From Aureispira sp964404215 (GTDB taxonomy: Bacteria > Bacteroidota > Bacteroidia > Chitinophagales > Saprospiraceae): a stretch of DNA of 64,000 nucleotides. Position numbers and translations under genes: made by a program. Numbering within the stretch: position 1 is the stretch's first letter; the number at the start of each line of letters is the position of its first letter. The DNA is taken from positions 9,565 through 73,564 of the forward strand of contig CAYOJF010000007.1 in the NCBI GenBank assembly GCA_964404215.1, read 5' to 3'. Positions 42,525 through 51,470 of the stretch are shown piece by piece. Below the pieces are notes generated by a model. It was not told the DNA's origin and did no database searches. It saw only the letters and a list, made by a program, of their open reading frames with translations.

Positions 42525-43397
42525 CTAAGCCTGCATTGGTACTTCCATCAATAATACTTGACTAGTCGTAAGCGATTTGAAATCAAAATCGTTTGTATTC
42601 CGTATTCCGAAACCATCTCTTCTAGACAGTTTTTGACCTGCTATCTCTACCGTACCATCTAGAACAAAAATATAAACCCCATTTCCTTCTTTTTTGAGCT
42701 TATAGGAAGTGGTTTTGTTGGGCTCAAAGTTTCCTAAGTGAAACCAAGCATCTTGATTAATCCATACTCCTTGGTCGTCTTTATTGGGGGACAAAATTTG
42801 ATAAAAGGCATTCTCCTTTGCTATCCCCTTAATCGAAACCTGATCGTAACGAGGGGTAACGCTTCGTTCACGAGGGAAAATCCAAATCTGCAAAAATTTA
42901 ACCTCTTTATCCTTATTTTTATTGAATTCGCTATGCCGTACACCTGTCCCTGCACTCATTACTTGCACCTCTCCTTCTTTGATTGTTGCTACATTCCCCA
43001 TACTGTCTTTGTGCTGTAAATCCCCCTCTAGTGGAATCGAAACAATTTCCATATTATCGTGTGGGTGTTCTCTAAATCCTCTGGAAGCAGCAACTGTGTC
43101 GTCGTTCAGTACACGCAAAACTCCAAAATTCATTCGTTCTGGATTGTAATAATTGGCAAAACTAAAAGTATGATACGAATTAAGCCATCCATGATTGGCA
43201 TGACCTCTTGTATTCGCTGGATGAAAAACAGTGTTCATAGTTATTTTTTCTTCGTTTGGTAAATGATTAAATCCTACCTGTTTCATCAATCTATCGTAGG
43301 TGGATTCGGTAGAAGGTTCGGCATGAGTAGTTTTTGGAATACTTAATCCTACAAGTCCTCCTAATAAGGACTTTTTTATAAAATCTTTTCGTTTCAT
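42525..43397 (-). CDS. Pirin family protein with an export signal
   Basis: A 290-residue protein. From about residue 54 (MNTVFHPANTRGHANHGWLNSYHTFSFANYY) it is a pirin: FREHPHDNMEIVSIPLEGDLQHKDSMGN carries the metal-binding His/Glu residues of the first cupin, and GTGVRHSEFN and FLQIWIFPRE follow. A second, weaker cupin is at the C-terminus. In front are about 50 extra residues beginning KRKDFIKKSLLGGLVGLSIPKTTHA, which looks like a signal sequence with a Tat-like charge pattern but no twin Arg. Pirins are normally cytosolic, so an exported quercetinase-like enzyme is unusual. A shorter start at the internal ATG would remove the signal. Confidence 0.85.
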   Translation of the reverse strand: MKRKDFIKKSLLGGLVGLSIPKTTHAEPSTESTYDRLMKQVGFNHLPNEEKITMNTVFHPANTRGHANHGWLNSYHTFSFANYYNPERMNFGVLRVLNDDTVAASRGFREHPHDNMEIVSIPLEGDLQHKDSMGNVATIKEGEVQVMSAGTGVRHSEFNKNKDKEVKFLQIWIFPRERSVTPRYDQVSIKGIAKENAFYQILSPNKDDQGVWINQDAWFHLGNFEPNKTTSYKLKKEGNGVYIFVLDGTVEIAGQKLSRRDGFGIRNTNDFDFKSLTTSQVLLMEVPMQA

Positions 43398-43674
43398 TGT
43401 CTACTAGTTTTGGAATAGCTAGTGCTAAAAATAAAATCACACCACAATATATACAAATGCATTTAATGTACAAACATTTATTTATATGAAAGGTTGCATT
43501 TAACACAAAAAATCCAATCTATAAAACAGCTCAGAGCCTGCGTAAAATTTGTTCAATTACAATGAAGTTGTTTAACAGCATGTCTAAAAATTACATTTAC
43601 GCTCCTCATTTTCAGTAAAAATATATGTAATTTTATTTGTCATTCATTCTGTCCTATTAGAGCACATTAGTATT

Positions 43675-45168
43675 ATGAAAAAAAAACTATTACCAATCTT
43701 CGCATTTCTACTCTTATCCAATATCCTATCTGCTCAAACTATTCTCAAAAAAAAGAAACATAAAGTATGTTTTCTGAAACAGATCACAATCCCATCCGCC
43801 CAACCTTCTTTCCTAATTTCATTTGACAAAAAAATTCTCCAACCAAACTATACGCCTCCTTCATCAAAGCAGGAAAAATGGCAAAAGACGTCTTTAACTG
43901 ATTTATTAATTCAACATGAAAAAGAGGCAATAAATTTTGAGTTAACCTTAGAAATAGCTAACCGATACAGTAGCCAAAAAGATTTCACCAATGCATACAT
44001 TCACTATGAAGAAAGCTATGCAATTCTAAAACCATTACTCAAACAATACCCTGATAGTTTTGAACTCGCAGAAAAAATGGACCGCTTGTACACTAGTGCC
44101 AATCAGGAAACAAAAGCAATTGATAGCTGGCAAGATTACCTTGACTATGTCCCCCAAGATGGTATAGCCTGGACCAAATTAGCTGCGTTAAAATTACGCT
44201 ATGAATCCTCTATTGAATCCGCCAAACAAGCCAATGAAAAGGCCTATCTACTAGACAACACCAATGTAGCTACTTATGTCAATGCTATTGTAATTGCAAT
44301 TCGTGAATTCATTCCATCAATAGTCGCAGCCTCTCAGTTAGAAAATAAAGCTGAAAAAGAAAAGGCATTAGCAGCACTCTATATGGATACTAATTTTTTT
44401 GATCGGGCGATCAAGGATACCCAATCTAGTCCAGCTCAACTTGGAAAGGATGCCTGTCTATTGATACAGGTTACACTCAAAAGTGCATTAGTAAAACAGG
44501 ATGAAAACATTGGAACAGTAAAAATAAAACTTAACCTTGATCCCAGTCAAAAACAAATCATAAGACAACTCAGAAACAATGCTCATATCCTACTTGAGCA
44601 GAAAGTATCTAATCCACTTTTCGCTCACAAAGTATTGACACTAACAGATATTCTCCTTAATAATCCAGACCAGGCCGCTCAAAAATGGTCTGAAATTGAT
44701 TCTCCTCAACAACAAGACATAGATATTTATAATTGGCTGACTTTGGGTCATTTACTAAACCTCAATTATAATAAAGCCGCTATTTTTAAGCAAAAAGCAG
44801 CTCAGCTATCTCCTTCTTATGAAGACTTTTTCTCTCTAGCACGATTGTATATTTATGAAAAAAACTATCCCGCAGCAGTAGCCACACTAGACAAAGCTCT
44901 AATATACAACCCTAATGATTACCGTGCTTTTGTGACTAAAGTGGCTATATATTTTCAACAAGAACAATGGCAAAAAGGAATTGACCTTATGAATACCATC
45001 CTACCTTCTCTAGCCAATAATGAACAAAAACAACATCTTTATTACTACCAGACGTTATCTTTGCTACTCCAAGACAAACTTTCAGAAGCTCGTCCTAGAC
45101 TAGAACAACTACAAAAAGATGGCAATTATACGAAAGAGGCAACCACCTTGCTACAAAAATTTTATTAG
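43675..45168 (+). CDS. Exported TPR-repeat protein
   Basis: A 497-residue protein with a signal peptide (MKKKLLPIFAFLLLSNILSAQ). It contains tetratricopeptide-like helix pairs: IANRYSSQKDFTNAYIHYEESYAIL, WTKLAALKLRYESSIESAKQANEKAYLLD, ALAALYMDTNFFDRAIKD, and clearly FFSLARLYIYEKNYPAAVATLDKALIYNPNDYRA near the end. It is probably periplasmic. The next gene, for an outer-membrane beta-barrel, overlaps it by 50 bases, so the two are translated together and likely interact. Confidence 0.75.
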   Translation: MKKKLLPIFAFLLLSNILSAQTILKKKKHKVCFLKQITIPSAQPSFLISFDKKILQPNYTPPSSKQEKWQKTSLTDLLIQHEKEAINFELTLEIANRYSSQKDFTNAYIHYEESYAILKPLLKQYPDSFELAEKMDRLYTSANQETKAIDSWQDYLDYVPQDGIAWTKLAALKLRYESSIESAKQANEKAYLLDNTNVATYVNAIVIAIREFIPSIVAASQLENKAEKEKALAALYMDTNFFDRAIKDTQSSPAQLGKDACLLIQVTLKSALVKQDENIGTVKIKLNLDPSQKQIIRQLRNNAHILLEQKVSNPLFAHKVLTLTDILLNNPDQAAQKWSEIDSPQQQDIDIYNWLTLGHLLNLNYNKAAIFKQKAAQLSPSYEDFFSLARLYIYEKNYPAAVATLDKALIYNPNDYRAFVTKVAIYFQQEQWQKGIDLMNTILPSLANNEQKQHLYYYQTLSLLLQDKLSEARPRLEQLQKDGNYTKEATTLLQKFY

Positions 45169-45964
45169 TACCATAGGAAACCATTTGATTCTCCTCTTAT
45201 TGATAAACCTCCCCTTTTATACCAAAGGGCAAATACTCAATGCAGACCAGTTTGGCAGCCAAGTAGATTCGACTAGACACTTCAAGGGGCTATTTGAAAT
45301 TGGTGCCAATATCCAGAAACAAAATACTATTTTGGTTGCTTTAAACACAAAATTGGATTTGGCGTATTGGCACCGCCAAAGTCTTTATACTATTGTAGGA
45401 CAATTCAATCTTTTTCGCAGTGGCAGCAGAAACCTAATTAATGGAGGCTATGCTCATGCTCGTATGCGACTCCAACAAGAAAACTGGATCCATCCAGAGT
45501 TTTTTGCACAATATCAAGCTAATGGAGTTCGAGGTATGGAAAATCGAATATTACTCGGTGGGAACATTCGGTTTCGACTCATTAAAGATAAAAACTCCAA
45601 GTTATTCGCAGGAGTTGGTTACATGTATGAATACGAACGGTGGGATTTCTCTGGAGTCTCTGATATCAGTGGGCTAACCAATACTACCCCTTTTGACAAT
45701 CATTACACCAAAACTAATCTCTATGTCTCGTATGCTCAGAAATTGAAAGAGGTTGCTTATTTCCAACTCATTGGTTATTTTCAGACTCGTCCAGATCGAT
45801 TTATTACTTCTCCAAGACTTGCTTTTCAGGGACTACTACGTTTCCAAATTAGCAAACACATTAGCTTTACCATAAAATATGACATATTTTATGATGCCCT
45901 TCCTCCTGTTCCTATTGACCAGGTCTTTTTTTCTTTCAATAATAAAATTACGTTTACATGGTAG
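45119..45964 (+). CDS. Outer-membrane beta-barrel protein (DUF481-like)
   Basis: A 281-residue protein. After a basic N-region comes a signal-like hydrophobic core (HLILLLLINLPFYTKGQ), then about 12 amphipathic strands with aromatic girdles: KGLFEIGANIQKQNTILVALNTKLDLAYW, LINGGYAHARMRLQQ, SKLFAGVGYMYEYERW, KTNLYVSYAQKL, ISFTIKYDIFYDA. It ends FSFNNKITFTW with a terminal aromatic as barrel-assembly substrates do. The DUF481-like identity is based on the SxxxxxGGxxxxxR pattern and size. The start overlaps the TPR gene; a TTG at 45185 is an alternative. Function unknown. Confidence 0.7.
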   Translation: MAIIRKRQPPCYKNFISTIGNHLILLLLINLPFYTKGQILNADQFGSQVDSTRHFKGLFEIGANIQKQNTILVALNTKLDLAYWHRQSLYTIVGQFNLFRSGSRNLINGGYAHARMRLQQENWIHPEFFAQYQANGVRGMENRILLGGNIRFRLIKDKNSKLFAGVGYMYEYERWDFSGVSDISGLTNTTPFDNHYTKTNLYVSYAQKLKEVAYFQLIGYFQTRPDRFITSPRLAFQGLLRFQISKHISFTIKYDIFYDALPPVPIDQVFFSFNNKITFTW

Positions 45965-46059
45965 ACTTAGGTAACTGAAGTTACGCACTATTCAAATAGG
46001 TTTGTAGAATAACAGTTAGCTATTGGATAAGAAGTCGTTTTACAATGTTGAATGTTTTA

Positions 46060-46121
46060 ATGTTTAATTTTGAATGCTTAATGCTAGTACAATAGCCGAT
46101 TAAGCATTCAAAATTAAACAT
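46060..46121. repeat. Perfect 23-bp inverted repeat
   Basis: Arms 46060-46082 and 46099-46121 (ATGTTTAATTTTGAATGC then TTAAT, and its complement) are perfectly complementary around a 16-base loop. There is no T run after either arm, so it is not a standard terminator. It lies mid-way in a 374-base gene-free stretch (45965-46338) that also holds a TAAGAGCATTACTAA motif variant at 46202-46216. Confidence 0.6.
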
Positions 46122-46338
46122 GAGACTAGGAACAAAGTCCAAAAGCCCATCTCGCTACTGGTTTTCAATAGTCCTATTATTCGTACGTATCATCAGTTAG
46201 GTAAGAGCATTACTAATATCTATTTATTGGTAATACTTATGTTGAGGTAAGTCTCTCTTACATATACAGGTCTGGTTTTTGTCACGTTATATAAATATGG
46301 TATTTTTCAAACAATTTCACTATCAAATCATACAACTC

Positions 46339-47619
46339 ATGCGTTTTGCTATTTTCATTTTACTCTTATGCCTTAGTTATTATTCATCTGCTCAAGAGGA
46401 AGAAACGCTACCAACCCCTCATAACTATGATTTTGTTTATCAAAATTATATTAAATCCGTTCGTTTCTATCAGTTTGACTCCGAAACAGACTATCCTATG
46501 TTAGAATTAGGCTCTAGTAATCATTTTATTCTTGAGTTTGATGACATGGAAGCCTATACCAAAGATTATTTTTATAAAATAATTCACTGCGACGCCCAGT
46601 GGAATCCCTCTGAAGATATAGATGCCATTGATTACATTGATGGTTATCAAGAAAATAGAATTTACTCTGGTGAGAATTCGTTTAGCACACGAGTTCCTTA
46701 TGTACACTATAAGGTACAACTGCCCAATGAAGATGTAAAATGGACTATATCAGGTAATTATCTACTTAAAGTGTATCAGAATGATGATGAAAATGATTTG
46801 ATTATCACCAAAAGATTCATGATTGTAGATACCAAAATGAAGGCATTTCCTCAAATGAGACGTTCTGCTGTTCCACCTTATGCTTCTTCTCATCAAGAAT
46901 TTTCTTGCGAAATACAACATACTGGAATTTCTATTGGTAATCCTGCTGAGCAAATTGACCTTGTTGTCCTTCAAAATGGACGTTGGGATAACGCCATTAC
47001 TACACTAGAACCTACTTATATTCGCCATGAAGCCATAGGGTATGACATGACGGGTAAAATTATATTTCCTGGATATAAAGAGTTTAGAGGCTTAGATTTA
47101 CGTTCTTTTCGATTCAGAACCCAACATGTAGAAACACTTCAAGAGTATGTAGAAGGTTTTGAAATTACTCTATTTCAAGATAAAACCCGTACTTATAACC
47201 CTCATGTATTTACACATGATTTGAATGGGAAATTTTTTATTGAATCAAAAGATTATCCAGATCAGCCTTTGCAAGAAGAATATGGCGACATTAATTTTTC
47301 ATTGCATTCGGACATCGAAAAACAAGGTGATGTTTACGTCATTGGTAGTTTCACTGATTTTAGAGTTAAGCCTGAATTCAAACTTAAATACAATAATAAG
47401 ACCTTTCAATATGAACTGACTACCACACTCAAAAATGGTTTTTATGACTATTATTATGCGATTGTGGAAGAAGGGCAAACGGTCCCTAATATCCAAGAAA
47501 TGGAAGGTTCTAGTTTTGAAACAGAAAATGATTATTTATTTTTAGTATATTTCAGAGCATTTGGAGGGCTTTATGACCAATTAGTAGCGATCCAAAAGCT
47601 AAATACTAATCCTAGATAA
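46339..47619 (+). CDS. Type IX secretion system plug protein (DUF5103)
   Basis: A 426-residue exported protein (signal RFAIFILLLCLSYYSSAQ). It matches the DUF5103 family, now named the T9SS plug domain: IKSVRFYQFDSETDYPMLELGSSNHFILEFDDMEAYTKDYFYKIIHCDAQWNPSE, DYIDGYQENRI, YVHYKVQLPNED, GNYLLKVYQ, and SLRSFRF-like LDLRSFRFRTQH. In the T9SS the plug closes the SprA translocon channel from the periplasmic side. The window's T9SS substrates at 11.9 and 34.1 kb fit a working system. The start is set at the ATG opening the signal peptide; ATG 46297 is possible. It lies 15 bases before the LRR gene. Confidence 0.88.
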   Translation: MRFAIFILLLCLSYYSSAQEEETLPTPHNYDFVYQNYIKSVRFYQFDSETDYPMLELGSSNHFILEFDDMEAYTKDYFYKIIHCDAQWNPSEDIDAIDYIDGYQENRIYSGENSFSTRVPYVHYKVQLPNEDVKWTISGNYLLKVYQNDDENDLIITKRFMIVDTKMKAFPQMRRSAVPPYASSHQEFSCEIQHTGISIGNPAEQIDLVVLQNGRWDNAITTLEPTYIRHEAIGYDMTGKIIFPGYKEFRGLDLRSFRFRTQHVETLQEYVEGFEITLFQDKTRTYNPHVFTHDLNGKFFIESKDYPDQPLQEEYGDINFSLHSDIEKQGDVYVIGSFTDFRVKPEFKLKYNNKTFQYELTTTLKNGFYDYYYAIVEEGQTVPNIQEMEGSSFETENDYLFLVYFRAFGGLYDQLVAIQKLNTNPR

Positions 47620-47634
47620 TTGACTTTTTGATCC

Positions 47635-50436
47635 ATGCAGCCCCAATCACCTAGACCAACACACTTCTTGCTCGGCATTTTTACTATTCTTTGCTTGCTA
47701 TTTTTACTGAGCAAAGGTCGTCCTTCTTATTGGAAATATGAAAGTAAAATTGATCCTGCTGATTCTACGGCTATTGTGCCAAAAGAGCCGTTGATTCTCA
47801 TGGACTCTGTGCTACAATTAGACAGCCTTTTAGTTAGTACACCCTCTGATAGTATAGCCAATTGGGTTATAGATACAACTGTTATCATCGATACCTTTTG
47901 GAATGCCACTACACCTCCTATCATTACCTCCACAGCAAAAACACCCCAATCCCCCAGTCCAAATCCACCTGCCAATCTTCCCATTGGTAGTACTCTGTTT
48001 GGGATAAGTCTATTTTTCCTATCATTGTATGGATTACAGCATTGGATAGTAGGTAGAAGAGAAAAAAAGTACTGGCTGCAATATCAAGCTCCTCTATATA
48101 ATCTATATCCCGAAAGTGCTCCTGCTCCTATCAAGAGTGTCCCGACTACAATCGTTCCTGATACCACACTGACAGAAGTTCCTCTCGAAGTCATACCAGA
48201 AGAAACCACTACGCCACAGGAAGACAGTCAAATAGTTACTGAAGAAATTCCTTTTGAACAAGAAAACACCCCAGAATTAAACGAAAATTTATATCATACC
48301 ACTGAAGAAAATACAGATAAAACTATAATAGAACCTTTCTCAAATAGACTATCAAAAGTAGTTCTCTTCCCCATTAAATTAGTACAAGGTATTGGTATTT
48401 GGTTAGTGACTATTGCTAGTTTCTTGTTAAAAAAAACGACTACACTTCCACAAAATGATTTGGGCTGGAAAGATATCGTCTCTGTCCTTTTTCTATTGGG
48501 ATTCTTACCTATTTGGTCTATTTTTATTGATCCTACCAATAATCTACTACTCAAAATTGGAATAATAGTCCTACTTTGGTGTACCCCTTCTTTTTTTAGA
48601 TCAGATTGGAAAGCCGCTGTATTAGGTATTCTCCTATTCATCACCGAATTATTGGTTGTTGGTATCTATCTTGCTTTGCAATATGGTGGTGATGGTGGTG
48701 AATTTCCTTGGAAAATAATCCTAGGATTTGTAGCATTGATTGGGGGGCTGCTTCTATGGCTTCGCAATAACACCTCTTCTAGTTCTAATCAGAATACAAG
48801 CACTGTTGTAACCTCCATTCCCGCTATTACCCCTTCTACACCAGATAGTATTGTGCCCCCTCCTAATCCCAGTCCTGTAGTAACACAAACATCTAAAGAA
48901 AACTTACTTAAAAACCCTAAAGAGCTCCCTCAATGGTGGAAAAAAATTAATCTAAGTACGCTTTTAGAGATAGATATGTCTGACGAAAAGTTAACAGTAG
49001 ATCACCCTTTCATAGAAACCTATTTAATGGATGCTACTCATCTAGAACGATTACATTTAAGCAAAAATCAATTTACAATTCTTCCCACAGAAACTACTAT
49101 GTTGAAACACCTGGTTTATTTAGACTTATCTGATAACCAGATTTCATCTATATCAGAGTACATAAACTACAACTATAGTATTGATTCCCTTTTGTTGAAT
49201 AATAATAATATCTCTATTATCTCTGAAAGTCTACTACATCGTTTGCGTCAACTCAAACACTTAGAACTAAAAGGCAACCCACTGAGCAAAACCACGATTC
49301 ATCAATTAGAAACTACCTTTCCTGATACCAAAATTCTGTTTGACAAGCCAATTGATAAAGAAAAAACATCTCTAGAAAAACAGGCCGCTATCTTACTAGA
49401 AAAACCTTTGAGTAACATACCTTACAGTACTTTTTCAGCAGAACTATCGGAACAAAAATGGGAAACCATACCTCATACTCCACTCAATCAACTCATTGCT
49501 CTAAAGATATTGTATCTAAGTGGTAACAAACTAACTGCGATTCCTTCGGTCATTTATGAGCTGCCAGCTCTGGAGCGATTACATCTCTATAATAATAAGA
49601 TTACTGAAGTGACAGAGAAGGCTCTTTGTTATCTCAAAATGTTAGTATTAGATCGCAATCCTGTCAATCAGCTTCCTACTGAACTAAGTCAACCCTCTAT
49701 CCTAACAGAACTTTCTCTTAGCAGTTGTCAGCTACAAGAACTTCCTTCTGTATTACTCCAGATGCCTAAACTTAAGTCGATCAATTTAGAGCGGAACAAT
49801 ATCACTAAAATACCTTCCTTCGTAAAAGAATTAAAAGGATTAGAGGATCTTCGATTACTCAACAACCCACTTAAGGAAATCCCATTAGAACTCTTTGAAC
49901 TGGTTCAGCTCAAAACGCTCACGATTAATATTAATAATAGGAGAGCTATTCCATCAGAAATTAGCCAATTAAAAAACTTAGAAGAACTCAATATTGGATT
50001 TAGTGACAAAAACTTACAAATCCCTGCGGACTTCTTTAGTAAACACCTGCCTCAGATAAAAAAACTGCATTTATCCAGTCTGTTTTCTAACAAAAATCCT
50101 CTCCAAATAAAATTTGACCAATTATCTGACCTTAGAGACATATGGCTAGGATACAACTATCTCAGTGAATTTCCAGAGAGTATTTTTAACCTACCAAAAG
50201 TACGTTTACTTGGTCTAGATTCTAATCAAATCAGTCATATTCCAGAGAAAATCACCCAATTAACTACCTTGGAAGTACTCTTTTTGGACGATAATAAAAA
50301 GGTTGATATTTTGCCTGAATATCTACTCAATATGCCTAAAATAAGATGGATCACGGTTAGAAACACTTCTATTTTGCCCAGTATTTTAGCAGGGTATAAA
50401 AAGAATTATCCACATATCAATATTGAAGTAGATTAA
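47635..50436 (+). CDS. Polytopic membrane protein with C-terminal leucine-rich repeats
   Basis: A 933-residue protein. There is an N-terminal hydrophobic helix (residues 10-28), a Ser/Thr/Asp-rich stretch, a second helix near 115-135, then about 100 acidic residues. Five further helices follow between about 245 and 372 (IGIWLVTIASFLL; VLFLLGFLPIWSIF; IGIIVLLWC; LLFITELLVVGIYLAL; FVALIGGLLLWL). From about 420 to the end come leucine-rich repeats of the bacterial 23-residue type: LERLHLSKNQFTILP, LVYLDLSDNQISSIS, LKILYLSGNKLTAIPSVI, LRLLNNPLKEIP, VRLLGLDSNQISHIPEKI. LRRs usually bind proteins. It follows the T9SS plug gene by 15 bases and is probably cotranscribed; a functional link is unproven. 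Confidence 0.82.
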   Translation: MQPQSPRPTHFLLGIFTILCLLFLLSKGRPSYWKYESKIDPADSTAIVPKEPLILMDSVLQLDSLLVSTPSDSIANWVIDTTVIIDTFWNATTPPIITSTAKTPQSPSPNPPANLPIGSTLFGISLFFLSLYGLQHWIVGRREKKYWLQYQAPLYNLYPESAPAPIKSVPTTIVPDTTLTEVPLEVIPEETTTPQEDSQIVTEEIPFEQENTPELNENLYHTTEENTDKTIIEPFSNRLSKVVLFPIKLVQGIGIWLVTIASFLLKKTTTLPQNDLGWKDIVSVLFLLGFLPIWSIFIDPTNNLLLKIGIIVLLWCTPSFFRSDWKAAVLGILLFITELLVVGIYLALQYGGDGGEFPWKIILGFVALIGGLLLWLRNNTSSSSNQNTSTVVTSIPAITPSTPDSIVPPPNPSPVVTQTSKENLLKNPKELPQWWKKINLSTLLEIDMSDEKLTVDHPFIETYLMDATHLERLHLSKNQFTILPTETTMLKHLVYLDLSDNQISSISEYINYNYSIDSLLLNNNNISIISESLLHRLRQLKHLELKGNPLSKTTIHQLETTFPDTKILFDKPIDKEKTSLEKQAAILLEKPLSNIPYSTFSAELSEQKWETIPHTPLNQLIALKILYLSGNKLTAIPSVIYELPALERLHLYNNKITEVTEKALCYLKMLVLDRNPVNQLPTELSQPSILTELSLSSCQLQELPSVLLQMPKLKSINLERNNITKIPSFVKELKGLEDLRLLNNPLKEIPLELFELVQLKTLTININNRRAIPSEISQLKNLEELNIGFSDKNLQIPADFFSKHLPQIKKLHLSSLFSNKNPLQIKFDQLSDLRDIWLGYNYLSEFPESIFNLPKVRLLGLDSNQISHIPEKITQLTTLEVLFLDDNKKVDILPEYLLNMPKIRWITVRNTSILPSILAGYKKNYPHINIEVD

Positions 50437-50441
50437 AAATA

Positions 50442-50460
50442 TTGTTTAGCCATGCTCTTA
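50442..50460 (-). repeat. Motif variant fused to the stop codon of the fRMsr gene
   Basis: On the minus strand TAAGAGCATGGCTAAACAA begins with the TAA stop codon of the fRMsr gene. It keeps TAAGAGCATG and a downstream TAAAC. Confidence 0.45.
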
Positions 50461-50949
50461 GCTTTGATAAGCCTGCTGTAAATGACCTTGACTAAAATGT
50501 TGCTTCAAAATAGCTGTCAAGTAGTCTTCATCAGTAGTATCAAAAGCCCCTACTTCTGTACTATCTACATCCAACACCGCCAGTAATTTTCCGTCTTGAT
50601 CCAATACAGGCAGCACGATCTCAGAATTAGTACGGCTATCACAAGCCAAGTGCTCTGGATCAGCGTGTACATCTTCTACTATCTGCGTCTGCTTTAACCT
50701 AGCTGCTCGTCCACATACTCCTTTACTAAATGGAATATGCAAACATCCCAATGTTCCCTGATAAGGTCCTACCATTAATGCTCCTTCATTTACACAATAA
50801 AACCCTACCCAAAAATAATAAGGCAAATGCTGTTGAAGAATACAATTGATTGTTGCCATTTTCAGAATCATATTCGATTCCCCTTCTAATACTGCATCAA
50901 TTTCTTTGGTAGCAGCATTATAAGCTTTCATTTTTTCGTTCGTTGTCAT
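50458..50949 (-). CDS. GAF-domain free methionine-(R)-sulfoxide reductase
   Basis: A 163-residue single GAF domain. Cys69, Cys79 and Cys103 have exactly the spacing of the three redox cysteines of E. coli fRMsr (84, 94, 118), in GPYQGTLGCLHIPFSKGVCGRAA and DVHADPEHLACDSRTNSEIVLPV. The VLDVDS strand follows. The enzyme reduces free methionine-R-sulfoxide using thioredoxin. The ATG at 50947-50949 opens MTTNEKMKAYNAATKEID; the frame beyond it runs into the assembly gap and cannot be trusted. It faces the LRR gene convergently, with 21 bases between them. Confidence 0.92.
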   Translation of the reverse strand: MTTNEKMKAYNAATKEIDAVLEGESNMILKMATINCILQQHLPYYFWVGFYCVNEGALMVGPYQGTLGCLHIPFSKGVCGRAARLKQTQIVEDVHADPEHLACDSRTNSEIVLPVLDQDGKLLAVLDVDSTEVGAFDTTDEDYLTAILKQHFSQGHLQQAYQS

Positions 50950-50969
50950 CTTTTTTGATTTTGATGGAA

Positions 50970-51069
50970 NNNNNNNNNNNNNNNNNNNNNNNNNNNNNNN
51001 NNNNNNNNNNNNNNNNNNNNNNNNNNNNNNNNNNNNNNNNNNNNNNNNNNNNNNNNNNNNNNNNNNNNN
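50970..51069. other. Assembly gap (100 N)
   Basis: Exactly 100 N immediately upstream of tRNA-Leu and of the fRMsr gene start. The promoter of the fRMsr gene, and possibly further tRNAs or a repeat, may be missing. Confidence 0.95.
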
Positions 51070-51094
51070 GTTTAGACAAAAACTAGGGCACAAA

Positions 51095-51125
51095 TTTGCA
51101 AAAATCAAAAAACTGCTTATCTTTG
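51095..51125 (+). promoter_or_regulatory. Promoter of tRNA-Leu
   Basis: TTTG (51095-51098), a 19-base spacer and TATCTTTG (51118-51125) match the Bacteroidota consensus at every defined position, nine bases before the tRNA. Confidence 0.75.
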
Positions 51126-51134
51126 TGCCACTAC

Positions 51135-51218
51135 GCCCAAGTGGTGAAATTGGTAGACACGCAGCCTTGAGGGGGCTGTGCCAGCAATGGCGTGCAAGTT
51201 CGAATCTTGTTTTGGGCA
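51135..51218 (+). tRNA. tRNA-Leu (GAG)
   Basis: An 84-base class II tRNA. The acceptor stem is GCCCAAG/TTTGGGC (one G-T pair) with discriminator A. The D-arm contains TTGGTAGACAC. The anticodon stem is CAGCC/GGCTG with loop TTGAGGG (anticodon GAG). A long variable arm (TGCCAGCAATGGCG) marks it as Leu/Ser, and the T-arm is GCAAGTTCGAATCTTGT. CCA is not encoded. A perfect promoter precedes it and a terminator follows. Confidence 0.95.
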
Positions 51219-51234
51219 CTATATACAAAAAAAT

Positions 51235-51270
51235 AAGCGGAGACAATTCTTAAGAGTTGTCTCCGCTTTT
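51235..51270 (+). terminator. Terminator of the tRNA-Leu transcript
   Basis: AAGCGGAGACAA (51235-51246) and TTGTCTCCGCTT (51257-51268) form a perfect 12-bp stem with TTCTTAAGAG as loop, followed by TTGTTG. Confidence 0.8.
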
Positions 51271-51470
51271 GTTGTTTTTGAACCATGATTAAGAATCATA
51301 AAATCAAAACCAATTCTTACACAGCTCCATATGTATCCAGTTATTTAGTCACTCAACTATCAAGAGATATTAAAATATCCCTTAAGACCCTAAACTTTAT
51401 TCCACACAAGTGTTATTTTTAGCACAAAGTTGCACAAAAAACTTTCTAGTATAAAAGACAACACAACAGG

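Noticed and set aside
47635..50436. LRR protein as a T9SS substrate
   Set aside because: There is no C-terminal YPNP-type sorting domain; the protein ends in LRR sequence, and it has several membrane helices.
50458..51246. A single 262-codon frame covering the fRMsr gene, the N gap and the tRNA
   Set aside because: It exists only because N triplets are read as unknown residues. The upstream part is antisense to tRNA-Leu; the true gene starts at 50949.
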